Of a stretch of 60,933 bases of DNA, positions 18,751 to 26,963 are shown one piece after another. A program made the position numbers and the translations under genes. The stretch is from an uncultured Bacilli bacterium. GTDB lineage: Bacteria > Bacillota_I > Bacilli_A > RF39 > UBA660. How positions within the stretch are numbered: the first letter of the stretch is position 1; the number at the start of each line of letters is the position of its first letter. Under the pieces are notes generated by a model. That model made no database searches, was not told the origin of the DNA, and saw nothing but the letters and a program-made list of their open reading frames with translations. The stretch spans positions 1-60,933 of the forward strand of contig CANRCX010000007.1 of assembly GCA_947629235.1 (NCBI GenBank), written 5' to 3'.

Positions 18751-19239
18751 TTAATTATTATTTCTATAATTATTTTTACAATTTTGTATTAAATCAAGAG
18801 CTTCATTTTCTTTATGAAAATCTTTTATTTCTACTTTTACATTTTGTAGTGTTTTATAATTTTGAAAGAAATCTTTTATTTCTGCTTTTTGATGAGAAGT
18901 TAAATCATCAAAAGTTTTAATATGATCAAATCTTGGATCTTTATCTACTACTGCTATTACTTTTTCATCATGTTCACCATTATCAATTATTTCTAAATAT
19001 CCAAGTACTCTTGCTGATACTATACATCCAGGAAAAGTTGGATATGAAGATAAAATCAATATGTCCAAAGGATCATTATCTAACGATAGTGTGTTTTCTA
19101 TATAGCCATATTCACCCGGATAAGATAAAGCACTATATAAAACTCTATCAAGTTTTATTCTTCCAGTAATTTTATCTACTTCAAATTTATTTTTAGTACC
19201 CATTGGTATTTCAATTACTGCATCTACTATATTATTCAT
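18751..19239 (-). CDS. ppa: Family I inorganic pyrophosphatase
   Basis: Hydrolyses pyrophosphate to phosphate, pulling biosynthetic reactions forward. About 162 residues from the ATG at 19239, chosen because AGGTG lies 6 bases upstream and overlaps the alternative GTG at 19248. Family I features are present: EIPMGTKNKFEVD, YPGEYGYIENT, the signature DNDPLDILIL with metal-binding aspartates, and DKDPRFDHI. It is a cytoplasmic housekeeping enzyme in its own unit, ended by the hairpin at 18722. Confidence 0.95.
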   Translation of the reverse strand: MNNIVDAVIEIPMGTKNKFEVDKITGRIKLDRVLYSALSYPGEYGYIENTLSLDNDPLDILILSSYPTFPGCIVSARVLGYLEIIDNGEHDEKVIAVVDKDPRFDHIKTFDDLTSHQKAEIKDFFQNYKTLQNVKVEIKDFHKENEALDLIQNCKNNYRNNN

Positions 19240-19287
19240 TTTATTCACCTAATAAAAAGTATAATTTATAAATTTTTAATTGTCAAA

Positions 19288-19740
19288 TTACTTATTTTTT
19301 AAACTCATAACATTATTTTTTTCAATTAAATCTAAATTACCATTTATAATTATTGGTGAAAAACCTTCAATTTCATCATAAAGTAATCCATCTGGTATAT
19401 CATTATACATATATATTTTTTTATTTAATCTAAAAGCATCATACATTTCTAAAAAAGTAGCTCCACCTATATAATTTTTATAAATAACACCATCTTTTTC
19501 TTTATCAAAATTAAGTACAAGTACAGCATCTGAATCACTAATTTTTTCTTCACTTAATTTATACATATCACTTTTAAATTTTTGATGAGCTTCTTTTCCT
19601 AATGCATATGCCTTTTCTTCTGCTGTTGCATCTTCATAGCTATTAGGTAATACTATTTCAATATCTCTACTTTCTAATACATTTTTAATTTCTTCTATTC
19701 TATTATAAAATTTTTTACTACATATTATAAATATTTTCAT
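19288..19740 (-). CDS. Nucleoside 2-deoxyribosyltransferase-like protein
   Basis: About 150 residues from the ATG at 19740, which has AAGGAG 7 bases upstream; an earlier in-frame start would overlap the preceding gene. The pattern MKIFIICSKKF at the start, SDADAVLVLNFD-like residues (SDSDAVLVLNFD) in the middle and YIGGATFLEMYDAFRLNKKIY near the end matches the flavodoxin-like fold of 2-deoxyribosyltransferase relatives, where the Glu of GATFLEM would be catalytic. The substrate is unknown; a DUF1273-type or nucleotide-binding role is possible. It follows the next upstream gene closely. Confidence 0.65.
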   Translation of the reverse strand: MKIFIICSKKFYNRIEEIKNVLESRDIEIVLPNSYEDATAEEKAYALGKEAHQKFKSDMYKLSEEKISDSDAVLVLNFDKEKDGVIYKNYIGGATFLEMYDAFRLNKKIYMYNDIPDGLLYDEIEGFSPIIINGNLDLIEKNNVMSLKNK

Positions 19741-19750
19741 TTTAAACTCC

Positions 19751-20326
19751 TTATGATACACAAAATGTTTCTGGTTTCATTTCTAAAATATATTCTAAAT
19801 TTAAATCATCTAATTCTAACATACAATTATAACTCATCATACTCATACTCATATCATCATAATTAGGCAAATTATTAGAAAGAATTATATAAGCATCATA
19901 ATAATCATTACTTGCTTGTACTGAATTTAAAAAGATTAAAGTTGATAATATTTCTAAATCACCATCATATCTTATATAATCTTTTATTATTCCAAATATA
20001 TCATCAAATTTACTTTCTAAATAAAAAGGATATAATTCATAAAATTCTTCATCTTTATAATTATTATAATAATCCATTATTGAATATAATTTTGTATCCA
20101 TTGAATTTAATAATATTTCTAATTCTGGTGAATATAATTTATGATCTTCCCAAAAATATGTTGGGAAAATGCTTGTATAAAAATATTTATTAATTATAAA
20201 GCATAATGCTTGAATATTTTTATGATTTTCTTTTTTTAATGCTTTAATTGGTTTATATGGTTGATTAAATACTTGACAATATAAACCTAATATAAATTTT
20301 TCTATATAATTTAATTCTGTATTCAT
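19751..20326 (-). CDS. Hypothetical acidic protein
   Basis: About 191 residues from the ATG at 20326, preceded by GAGGGAATT; earlier in-frame codons lack a ribosome binding site. It is rich in Tyr, Asp and Asn, helical in pattern, with no signal or membrane segment and no motif I recognise. It ends 10 bases before the start of the deoxyribosyltransferase-like gene, so the two form a likely operon. Confidence 0.6.
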   Translation of the reverse strand: MNTELNYIEKFILGLYCQVFNQPYKPIKALKKENHKNIQALCFIINKYFYTSIFPTYFWEDHKLYSPELEILLNSMDTKLYSIMDYYNNYKDEEFYELYPFYLESKFDDIFGIIKDYIRYDGDLEILSTLIFLNSVQASNDYYDAYIILSNNLPNYDDMSMSMMSYNCMLELDDLNLEYILEMKPETFCVS

Positions 20327-20395
20327 AATAATTCCCTCATAATGAGAATTTATTATAAATAAATTAATTTTTATTGTCAAGCAATCTAATCCAAA

Positions 20396-21652
20396 CTAAT
20401 TCAAACTCTTAAATGTTAAATCTACTATTGTTTCAAAGTCTGTTGTATTAAAGAAGTGTTCAGCAAAATCTAATTTATCTGGAGCATTATGAAATATATC
20501 TCGTATTAATGACTTTTGTTCTTCTTCTGTTCCAGATCCACGTTTTAATGCTCTATGACAAATTGGACATAATTTTACCATATTATTTTCATCATCTAGT
20601 TCTTTATTTTTACCTATTGATATTACATGATGTATTTCAAAATAATATCTTCCTGTATTTTTATTTATATATGATCTATCTTTAATATTATATCTATTTT
20701 TACAACAAACACATTCATCAGGAGTTAAATATCTAATAGCTTCCACTAGTGCTTTATTTCTAACTGATTTACTAGTAGTATCAAAATTTAATTCACTTCT
20801 CATTCTCTTAATATCATCTTGTGTAATATTTTTATCAAATACATTTGTTGAGTAAAAATTTAATCTTTCATCTAAAATATTATTATCTCTTCTTCTAACA
20901 TCATCACAATTAAAATAATAAACATTATTTACTTTATCTACCATTTTTAATTTTCTTGATTCTGCAAATATTTCAGCTTTATATCCATTAATAATACCAA
21001 TATTTTCCATATACCAAAATATGTTAATTCTTAATTGTGTATTTCTTTTACTTATTCCTGCATAATAATCATGCTGTAAATCTCTAAAATTGATATTAAC
21101 AACATTATATGGTATTGAAAAATAATCTACTAGCATTCTTGCTTTCTTTATTTCAAATAATGAATCATAAAAATAATCTTGTGCTATGTAATTAGCAGTT
21201 GTATCTATACTTCCTCTTAATTCCATATATCCACGAATAAAAGATTTCTTTTCTTCATTTAAATTTTCATCATATATCCATTCACATGATGATACAATTT
21301 TAGCATACAATTTGTTATAAAAATCATTAGGAGATAAATTTATATCATTTTCTAATGCATAAAAAGCTTGTCCACTTTTTTTACTTAATTTTATATTTAA
21401 TGAAGAAATTAATTCATCTTTACTACACCAATATGGATATTTTCCTGATTCTTTATTTAATGATTCTATATATTCTTTATCATAAGTTTTATAATCTATA
21501 GTTTTTGTATGAACTTTTTGTGATTCTTTATAAAATGCATATATTAAAATATATTTATTATCTTCTGTAAAAACTCTTCTACTAAAGAAGCCACCTAATA
21601 TTAATGGTGGAATATCTTCAGAAAAAAATTCACTAACTTTTAATGTTTTCAT
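20396..21652 (-). CDS. Zinc-ribbon HNH endonuclease, likely type II restriction enzyme
   Basis: About 418 residues from the ATG at 21652 (a GTG at 21667 is also possible; neither has a good ribosome binding site). (Numbers below count from the GTG.) The C-terminus carries a zinc-ribbon HNH nuclease: CxxC at 319-322 (CVCC), the catalytic His pair FEIHH at 346-347, Asn near 362, and CPICH at 367-371. The first 300 residues show no motif and would hold target recognition. It is divergent from a fused DNA methyltransferase 120-136 bases away, the typical layout of a type II system. It would cut unmodified DNA; the site is unknown. The pairing resembles HpyAV of Helicobacter pylori as I remember it (zinc-ribbon HNH nuclease with an adenine/cytosine methyltransferase). 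Confidence 0.85.
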   Translation of the reverse strand: MKTLKVSEFFSEDIPPLILGGFFSRRVFTEDNKYILIYAFYKESQKVHTKTIDYKTYDKEYIESLNKESGKYPYWCSKDELISSLNIKLSKKSGQAFYALENDINLSPNDFYNKLYAKIVSSCEWIYDENLNEEKKSFIRGYMELRGSIDTTANYIAQDYFYDSLFEIKKARMLVDYFSIPYNVVNINFRDLQHDYYAGISKRNTQLRINIFWYMENIGIINGYKAEIFAESRKLKMVDKVNNVYYFNCDDVRRRDNNILDERLNFYSTNVFDKNITQDDIKRMRSELNFDTTSKSVRNKALVEAIRYLTPDECVCCKNRYNIKDRSYINKNTGRYYFEIHHVISIGKNKELDDENNMVKLCPICHRALKRGSGTEEEQKSLIRDIFHNAPDKLDFAEHFFNTTDFETIVDLTFKSLN

Positions 21653-21672
21653 ATATTTTACACCCACTTATT

Positions 21673-21742
21673 AATATTATAACATAATTTTTATTTTTGA
21701 CTATATTGTATTGTAAAACAAAATTATTAATGTTATAATATT
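21673..21742. promoter_or_regulatory. Divergent R-M promoters inside a 13-bp inverted repeat
   Basis: The arms AATATTATAACAT (21673-21685) and ATGTTATAATATT (21730-21742) are perfect inverted repeats and each contains a TATAAT facing outward. For the methyltransferase, TTGTAA (21711-21716), a 17-base spacer and TATAAT (21734-21739) make a good promoter. For the nuclease, TATAAT at 21676-21681 (minus) has only a poor -35, and transcription would begin about 17 bases before its ATG. Confidence 0.75.
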
Positions 21743-21772
21743 TTTGAGGGAACATAATATTGTCCCTCAAAA
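21742..21772. promoter_or_regulatory. 10-bp inverted repeat at the methyltransferase transcription start
   Basis: TTTTGAGGGA and TCCCTCAAAA are perfect inverted arms around an 11-base loop, starting about 3 bases after the -10 box. Position suggests an operator, or a hairpin at the 5' end of the methyltransferase mRNA. AGGAAG, the ribosome binding site, lies just beyond. Confidence 0.7.
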
Positions 21773-21788
21773 TTAGGAAGCGATGTAA

Positions 21789-23561
21789 ATGAGATTCAAC
21801 GTATTAGATTTATTTTCAGGTGCTGGTGGATTTTCATCCGGATTAGATAAGGTAAGAAATATTAGAACTGTTGTTGCAGTTGATTTTGATAAATATGCTA
21901 CTGAAACTTTCAAAAAGAATTTTCCTAATGCTTATGTTATAACTGGTGATTTAACAAATCAAGATGTTAAAAAAGAAGTAATAAAAGTTTCTAAAAAAAA
22001 GAGAGTTAATATGATTGTCGGTGGTCCACCATGTCAAGGTTTTAGTTTAAAAGGAAAAAATTTAGGATTAGACGATCCTAGAAATTTTTTGTTTTTAGAA
22101 TATTTTGATTTAGTAAAAGAAATTGAACCTGAAGTTTTTGTTATAGAAAATGTTAAAAATATTTTAAATTCTGAAAATGGTTATTTTATAGATCAAATAG
22201 TAGAAAAATTTTCATCTATTGATTATATCATTAATTTTGATGTTTTAAATGCTAAAGATTTTGGTGTGCCTGAAAGTAGAGAAAGAGCAATAATAATTGG
22301 TTCTAAAACACGTTCAATAGATTTACCAGTAGGTAATAGTAAACCAGTAACTGTAAGAGATGCAATTTCTGATCTTGCTTATTTGGAATCTGGAGAAGGA
22401 TCTTTTGAAAGCGAATATATTAATCCAGCTACTTCTTTATATCAAAAAAAATTAAGGGGTAAAAAGTTATATAATCATATTGCTACTAATCATTCTAAAG
22501 TTGCATTAGAAAAGCTAGCAATGATTCCACCTGAAGGAGATAAAACATCATTACCTAAAGAATTACATGGTAAGCAAAAATTTGCTACTACTTGGTCTAG
22601 ACTTCAATGGGATACTTTTAGTCCTACTATTGATACTCGTTTTGATACACCATCTAATGGTAGAAATTCTCATCCTTTTTTAAATAGATCTATTACTCCA
22701 AGAGAAGCAGCTCGTATACAAAGTTTTGATGATGATTTTATATTTTATGGACCTAAAAGTTCTGTATGTAAACAAATTGGTAATGCTGTTCCACCACTTC
22801 TTAGTAAAGCTATTGGTCAAGCAATATCAAATGCATATAATACTATAAGAATTAAAAAAGATAACTATGAACTATATTTAGGTAATGCTTATACTTTAAT
22901 TAAAGAATTTAAGAAAAATAATATTAAAGTTAATCATATTATTACAGATCCACCATATAATATATCTCAAGACAATAATTTTACTACTATGAAAAGTGCA
23001 AATAGAAAAGGTATTGATTTTGGTGAATGGGATAAAAATTTTGATCTTTATAATTGGATAAGTGATTATGAAAGTATCTTAGATAAAAATGGATCAATGA
23101 TTATTTTTTGTTCTTATCGTTTTATGAGTTTTATCATTGATAAATTAGAAGAATCTAATATGCTTGTCAAAGATATTCTTATTTGGAAAAAAACTAATCC
23201 TATGCCTAGAAATATAGATAGAAGATATGTTCAAGATACAGAATTTGCTGTATGGGCAGTTAAAAAGAATTCTAAATGGATTTTTAATAAGCCTAAAAAT
23301 AAATCTTATTTAAGATCTTGTTATGAAACATCTACAGTATCTGGAAAAGAAAAAACTGCACACCCTACTCAAAAAAGTTTAAAATTAATGGAAGATATTA
23401 TCAAAATTCATACTAATAAAGATGATTTAATACTAGATCCATTTATGGGAAGTGGTAGTACAGGTATAGCTGCCATAAGAAATAATAGAAAATTTATCGG
23501 AATTGAATTACAAAAACAATATTTTGATATAGCAGTAGATAGATTTGAAAGACGTCAATAA
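21789..23561 (+). CDS. Fused DNA C5-cytosine and N6-adenine/N4-cytosine methyltransferase
   Basis: A 590-residue fusion of two DNA methyltransferases. Residues 1-350 are a C5-cytosine enzyme: motif I FSGAGG (9-14), PCQGFS (81-86) with catalytic Cys82, ENV (120-122), SRERA (163-167), and GNAVPP (331-336). Residues 360-590 are an amino-methyltransferase with DPPY (387-390) before FMGSGST (552-558), the beta-class order; adenine-N6 is more likely than cytosine-N4, but not proven. Two different activities in one chain suggest protection of the two strands of an asymmetric site. AGGAAG precedes the ATG. It would protect host DNA against the divergent HNH nuclease. Confidence 0.93.
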   Translation: MRFNVLDLFSGAGGFSSGLDKVRNIRTVVAVDFDKYATETFKKNFPNAYVITGDLTNQDVKKEVIKVSKKKRVNMIVGGPPCQGFSLKGKNLGLDDPRNFLFLEYFDLVKEIEPEVFVIENVKNILNSENGYFIDQIVEKFSSIDYIINFDVLNAKDFGVPESRERAIIIGSKTRSIDLPVGNSKPVTVRDAISDLAYLESGEGSFESEYINPATSLYQKKLRGKKLYNHIATNHSKVALEKLAMIPPEGDKTSLPKELHGKQKFATTWSRLQWDTFSPTIDTRFDTPSNGRNSHPFLNRSITPREAARIQSFDDDFIFYGPKSSVCKQIGNAVPPLLSKAIGQAISNAYNTIRIKKDNYELYLGNAYTLIKEFKKNNIKVNHIITDPPYNISQDNNFTTMKSANRKGIDFGEWDKNFDLYNWISDYESILDKNGSMIIFCSYRFMSFIIDKLEESNMLVKDILIWKKTNPMPRNIDRRYVQDTEFAVWAVKKNSKWIFNKPKNKSYLRSCYETSTVSGKEKTAHPTQKSLKLMEDIIKIHTNKDDLILDPFMGSGSTGIAAIRNNRKFIGIELQKQYFDIAVDRFERRQ

Positions 23562-23575
23562 ATTATTATAAATTT

Positions 23576-23595
23576 AAAGCCCTATTTAGGGCTTT
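23576..23595. terminator. Bidirectional terminator
   Basis: AAAGCCCTA / TAGGGCTTT stem of 9 bp with T-runs outward, between the convergent methyltransferase and HD-domain genes and overlapping the latter's stop codon. Confidence 0.88.
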
Positions 23596-24221
23596 TTAGT
23601 TAATGAAGAAGTAAATATTTCATCATATTCTTCTTTCCATTCAAAATTCCATTCATTATATTTCTCTTTTATTATTTCTTTTATTTCTTTATATAAATTC
23701 ATCATAATTGGAAAATTTCTAACAGCATTATCTGCATATGTTGCGAATAATTCATGATTCATAATAGGTTCATTTATTGTTAATGGATGAATCATACCTT
23801 CAAGTTTATCACAAGCATTTACAAATTTTGCTTCTTCAGATAATTTATCTTTATATTCATTATAATAATTTTCTATACTAGAATAATATTTTTTAGATAA
23901 TTCTTTAATTTTATATCTTTCATATTTATCTTTCTTTTCTTTAATATTACTAGATGTATTTTCTTTAATATCTACATCTTTTTCTAAATCCATTTCACCA
24001 AAATCATGATATATTGCTAATTCAATACATTTTTTATAATCTAATGATAAATTAAAATATTTATATAAACAATCTACCATTAAAATTACTTTAAAAGTAT
24101 GATCTGAGGTACTTTCACTAAACTTAGGATAATTTCCATATCTAGTTGTATTTTGTAAATCATTTATTTTATATAAAAATTCTATAATTTTATTATCTGT
24201 TTCATTTAATTCTTTTTTCAT
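23586..24221 (-). CDS. HD-domain phosphohydrolase (YfbR/HDDC2-like)
   Basis: A 211-residue cytoplasmic protein with an HD metal site: His in SDHTFKVILMVDCL, the His-Asp pair in IYHDFGEMD, and Asp in NACDKLEGM. This spacing matches the YfbR/HDDC2 group, whose studied members are deoxynucleoside 5'-monophosphatases; a dNMP role here is inferred. GGGAG precedes the ATG. It shares a terminator with the methyltransferase but is on the other strand. Confidence 0.85.
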   Translation of the reverse strand: MKKELNETDNKIIEFLYKINDLQNTTRYGNYPKFSESTSDHTFKVILMVDCLYKYFNLSLDYKKCIELAIYHDFGEMDLEKDVDIKENTSSNIKEKKDKYERYKIKELSKKYYSSIENYYNEYKDKLSEEAKFVNACDKLEGMIHPLTINEPIMNHELFATYADNAVRNFPIMMNLYKEIKEIIKEKYNEWNFEWKEEYDEIFTSSLTKKP

Positions 24222-24349
24222 AAAAAACTCCCATACATAAATTATAACATTATTTTTAAAAAAAATTTTATTTTATTAAAAAATAGTTTATAATAAAAAT
24301 AAAAAATTATCCACGTCAAAAACATATTTATTTATGAAGGAGTGAAAAA

Positions 24350-24805
24350 ATGAGAACATATCATTTAAAAAAGAATGAAATAATTATATTTAATGAAGAG
24401 TATACACATGGAATGTTTAATACTATTATTAACCTTACTTTAACAAATAAAAATATAATTATTGAACAAAAAGAAGGATTTATAACTAAAACATGGGAAT
24501 TAGAAGAAGTTATACCACTACAACAATTAGAAGGATGTAAAAGAATTGGATCTAATGTATTACTTACTAAGAGAAATGATGATTATCTAATTAAAACAGA
24601 TTCTAAATATTCAGCTAAAGATTTAGTTCAAACAATTAAAGATGTTAAAAAGAATCCAAACGATTATTCTAAAATTAATAATCCAAAAGAAGATTTAAAA
24701 GAAATAGCAAAGTTTGTTAAAGAAAATGTAACAGTAACTGATGCAGTAAAAGGAATTTATAAAGGTAAAAAAGAAATTAAAAAATTTTTAAAATTATTTA
24801 AATAA
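24350..24805 (+). CDS. Small PH-like hypothetical protein
   Basis: A 151-residue lysine-rich protein. Residues 1-90 alternate short beta strands (NEIIIFNEEY, LTNKNIIIEQ, VIPLQQLEGC) like a bacterial PH/GRAM-type domain; the rest is a basic helical tail ending KKFLKLFK that could touch membrane or nucleic acid. No catalytic motif is visible. AAGGAG precedes the ATG. It is alone on the plus strand between two minus-strand genes. The PH-like call is a pattern-based guess. Confidence 0.6.
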   Translation: MRTYHLKKNEIIIFNEEYTHGMFNTIINLTLTNKNIIIEQKEGFITKTWELEEVIPLQQLEGCKRIGSNVLLTKRNDDYLIKTDSKYSAKDLVQTIKDVKKNPNDYSKINNPKEDLKEIAKFVKENVTVTDAVKGIYKGKKEIKKFLKLFK

Positions 24806-24811
24806 TCATAT

Positions 24812-24845
24812 AAAAATGAATTAACATTTAAGTTAATTCATTTTT
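24812..24845. terminator. Bidirectional terminator
   Basis: A perfect 14-bp stem (AAAAATGAATTAAC / GTTAATTCATTTTT, loop of 6) between the convergent PH-like and HAD genes, overlapping the HAD stop codon. Confidence 0.88.
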
Positions 24846-25347
24846 GTTTTTTATAATATAATATTTTTTCTAATTTTAATGGATTTAAAATTTCATCTAA
24901 AGAATTAATTTTGGGATATTCATTTTTAGATAATCCATAATAAATAGAAATTCCTTTATTTGAATTCCAATCATCTAAATTACTAACATTATCATCTACT
25001 AAAATATTACCAGATGCATTTACAATTGTAGATTTACTTATCCCATCTGGAACAATTATTATATTATTTTTTAATTTTTGATCACGAAAATATTTAATTT
25101 TAGCAATTCCTTCTTGTAAAGAATGAACTTTTGTAAGAATATCTACATCTAAACAATCATAATTTTTAAGAATTTCAATCGAATCATTAAGAATTTTAGC
25201 TTGATTAATCCAATAAATCCAATTTAATTGTTGCAAATATAATCTTTTATTTAATTCAGGATTTCTTTTTTTATTCTCATAATATTCATCAAATAATCCT
25301 GTTTCTGTATCTAATATAACTCCATCACAATCAATATATTTTTTCAT
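24838..25347 (-). CDS. HAD-superfamily phosphatase-like protein
   Basis: A 169-residue protein with HAD motif I at the very start (DCDGVILD, nucleophile Asp then acid/base Asp) and an acidic motif IV near residue 125 (ILVDDNVSNLDDW). A small helical cap lies between them. The short length and DxDG start fit the NT5C/5'-nucleotidase-like branch, which acts on nucleotides, but the substrate cannot be read from sequence. AGGTGATT precedes the ATG. It is monocistronic. Confidence 0.78.
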   Translation of the reverse strand: MKKYIDCDGVILDTETGLFDEYYENKKRNPELNKRLYLQQLNWIYWINQAKILNDSIEILKNYDCLDVDILTKVHSLQEGIAKIKYFRDQKLKNNIIIVPDGISKSTIVNASGNILVDDNVSNLDDWNSNKGISIYYGLSKNEYPKINSLDEILNPLKLEKILYYKKQK

Positions 25348-25657
25348 TGCTAATCACCTATAAACAATATTTTATTATAATAATTAATATTTATTTAGTC
25401 AATTATTCAATATTATATTTTACTTTAGTCATTTTTATAATTTGTTATTTATATTAGACAAAACCATTTAGTATATATAGTTTATGTTGCTATTATTACT
25501 ATAGATGATTTTTAATAAATTCTGCAAATACATTCCTTTTTCTTTATACTTCTCTTTATTACAAGAGTTTGCATTTAAGATCTTATCACGTATTCTGTTA
25601 AAATATAATTAGTAAAGGATTGTAATTTTTTAGTTATCACTAAGGATAACAGAAATA
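25348..25657. other. Intergenic region without recognisable gene
   Basis: 310 bases, AT-rich. No open frame of note. GTTATC / GATAAC forms a weak 6-bp hairpin at about 25632-25649, near the end of the KOW-protein gene, but no T-run follows it. Nothing else seen. Confidence 0.6.
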
Positions 25658-26434
25658 TCATTCATGAGTTTCTTCCACTTTCAATACTCTGTCATCCTCA
25701 GTTAGTTCAATAGAGTAATCTTCTTCAAAAAGATTGATAGTAGCTTCAATATAATTATTATCTAAATCAATATTCATAATAATAGCTTGAATCCCTGTAA
25801 ATGGTCCTGTGAGAATTTTAACTTTATCTCCTTTCTTAATCTCTTCAAATGGGGTATATTTGACCATTGATTCTTCTAGGTTAGGCTTTTTGCTCTTTCT
25901 TAGTTTTGGCCAAACACCTAATCTAACATGATTAGATTTTACTAAAGGAACATCATAACCATAAAAATATTTATTAATGCAATACATTTCATATTCTGTA
26001 GATAAACCATGTGCTGGAGCATCATAACCAAAATAAGTTATAGCTTGAGATATATATTTTTGAACATTAGTATTATCTTGATGTTCTTTTAATATTTTAC
26101 ATTCATCAATAATATTATCTTTAGTATTTAGAAGTTTTTCAATATAATCAATATCATAAGTAGCAGGTGTAATAATACCAAGAGAATCAGGAATAATGAG
26201 TGGTTCATCACCATCTTGTACATTTAAACCATAATAATACTTAACAATACAATATAAAATATACTTGGAATCTAAATCATAATCATTAAGTGTATTAGCA
26301 AGAATAAGTTCATCAATATAATGTCTTACCCCTTTTCTATACTTAAGTTTACTTAATTCTTTTAATTGATCAATAATATTATCCTTACTATCAACTATCT
26401 TTTTGACATACTTAGTTGATCTAGCATAATTCAT
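25658..26434 (-). CDS. KOW-domain protein with duplicated N-terminal domain (no NGN)
   Basis: About 258 residues from the ATG at 26434 (GGAGG is 13 bases upstream; an earlier TTG at 26458 would cover it). (Numbers count from the TTG.) Residues 17-80 and 105-170 are two copies of one unit: both hold SKDNIID or TKDNIID and end in YCIVKYYYG or YCINKYFYG. Residues 207-262 look like a NusG KOW domain (KKGDKVKILTGPFTGI, then DNNYIEATINLFEEDYSIEL). The NGN domain that binds RNA polymerase in NusG is absent. A role in transcription elongation or ribosome binding is inferred from KOW alone. It lies at the edge of an accessory stretch. Confidence 0.75.
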   Translation of the reverse strand: MNYARSTKYVKKIVDSKDNIIDQLKELSKLKYRKGVRHYIDELILANTLNDYDLDSKYILYCIVKYYYGLNVQDGDEPLIIPDSLGIITPATYDIDYIEKLLNTKDNIIDECKILKEHQDNTNVQKYISQAITYFGYDAPAHGLSTEYEMYCINKYFYGYDVPLVKSNHVRLGVWPKLRKSKKPNLEESMVKYTPFEEIKKGDKVKILTGPFTGIQAIIMNIDLDNNYIEATINLFEEDYSIELTEDDRVLKVEETHE

Positions 26435-26671
26435 TAAAAAATTATTTCCTCCTTTCAATGTATATTAAGTATATCATAATATTTTTTTACTTTTTTAAAC
26501 GACAACAAAAAATATGCTGTTTCTATTTAAAATATAAAAATAACATACTTTTTGTAATTGTATTAATGAATAATATATCATATCACTAATTTATATATTT
26601 TTATATTTAAAAAGATCTCATTATTTGAATGAAATCTTTTTGTTTCCATTGATAAAATCCTATTTTAAAAA

Positions 26672-26803
26672 TTATTTGCCACAACAGTTTTTATATTTTT
26701 TATCACTTTCACAAACTCTTGCATTTTCGATATTTATAATATTTATATTATTATGAATATTTAGTGTTTTGGAAACAAAATGGAAACATTGTTTCCGTTT
26801 TGT
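26672..26803 (-). pseudogene. Decayed SEC-C (secA 3' end-like) remnant
   Basis: On the minus strand about 43 open codons end in RVCESDKKYKNCCGK and a stop. This matches the SecA C-terminus (CPCGSGKKYKNCCGK) at 29398, but the first metal-binding cysteine is lost (RVC for CPC) and no start or upstream domain is present. The DNA is close too (CAACAGTTTTTATA shared exactly), suggesting a copied secA end rather than an ancient separate SEC-C gene. Confidence 0.7.
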
Positions 26804-26805
26804 TT
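26773..26805. repeat. 15-bp near-perfect inverted repeat
   Basis: AAACAAAATGGAAAC and GTTTCCGTTTTGTTT are inverted arms with one mismatch around a 3-base loop. It may be a terminator for the minus-strand gene ending at 26964 or an end structure of the accessory segment. Confidence 0.75.
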
Positions 26806-26963
26806 AACTAATATCTAAAAATTTAATGTTAAATATTAACTTCTATATCAGTAAATATCATAATTTCAAAAGTGCAAATAAATTTTACTCTTACTATAAG
26901 TTAGTTTGTTGATTAGAAATTTTGAATTGGTTGGATCTAAAAAGTTATCTAAAAATAAAGTAT

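Larger units (their letters stand above)
26459..26963. other. Accessory intergenic region with hairpins and a gene remnant
   Basis: About 500 bases with no intact gene. It holds a hairpin at 26609-26641 (AAAAAGAT / ATCTTTTT with an inner TCATT / AATGA), a decayed SEC-C coding remnant at 26672-26803 and a 15-bp inverted repeat at 26773-26805. Nothing else recognised. Confidence 0.65.
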
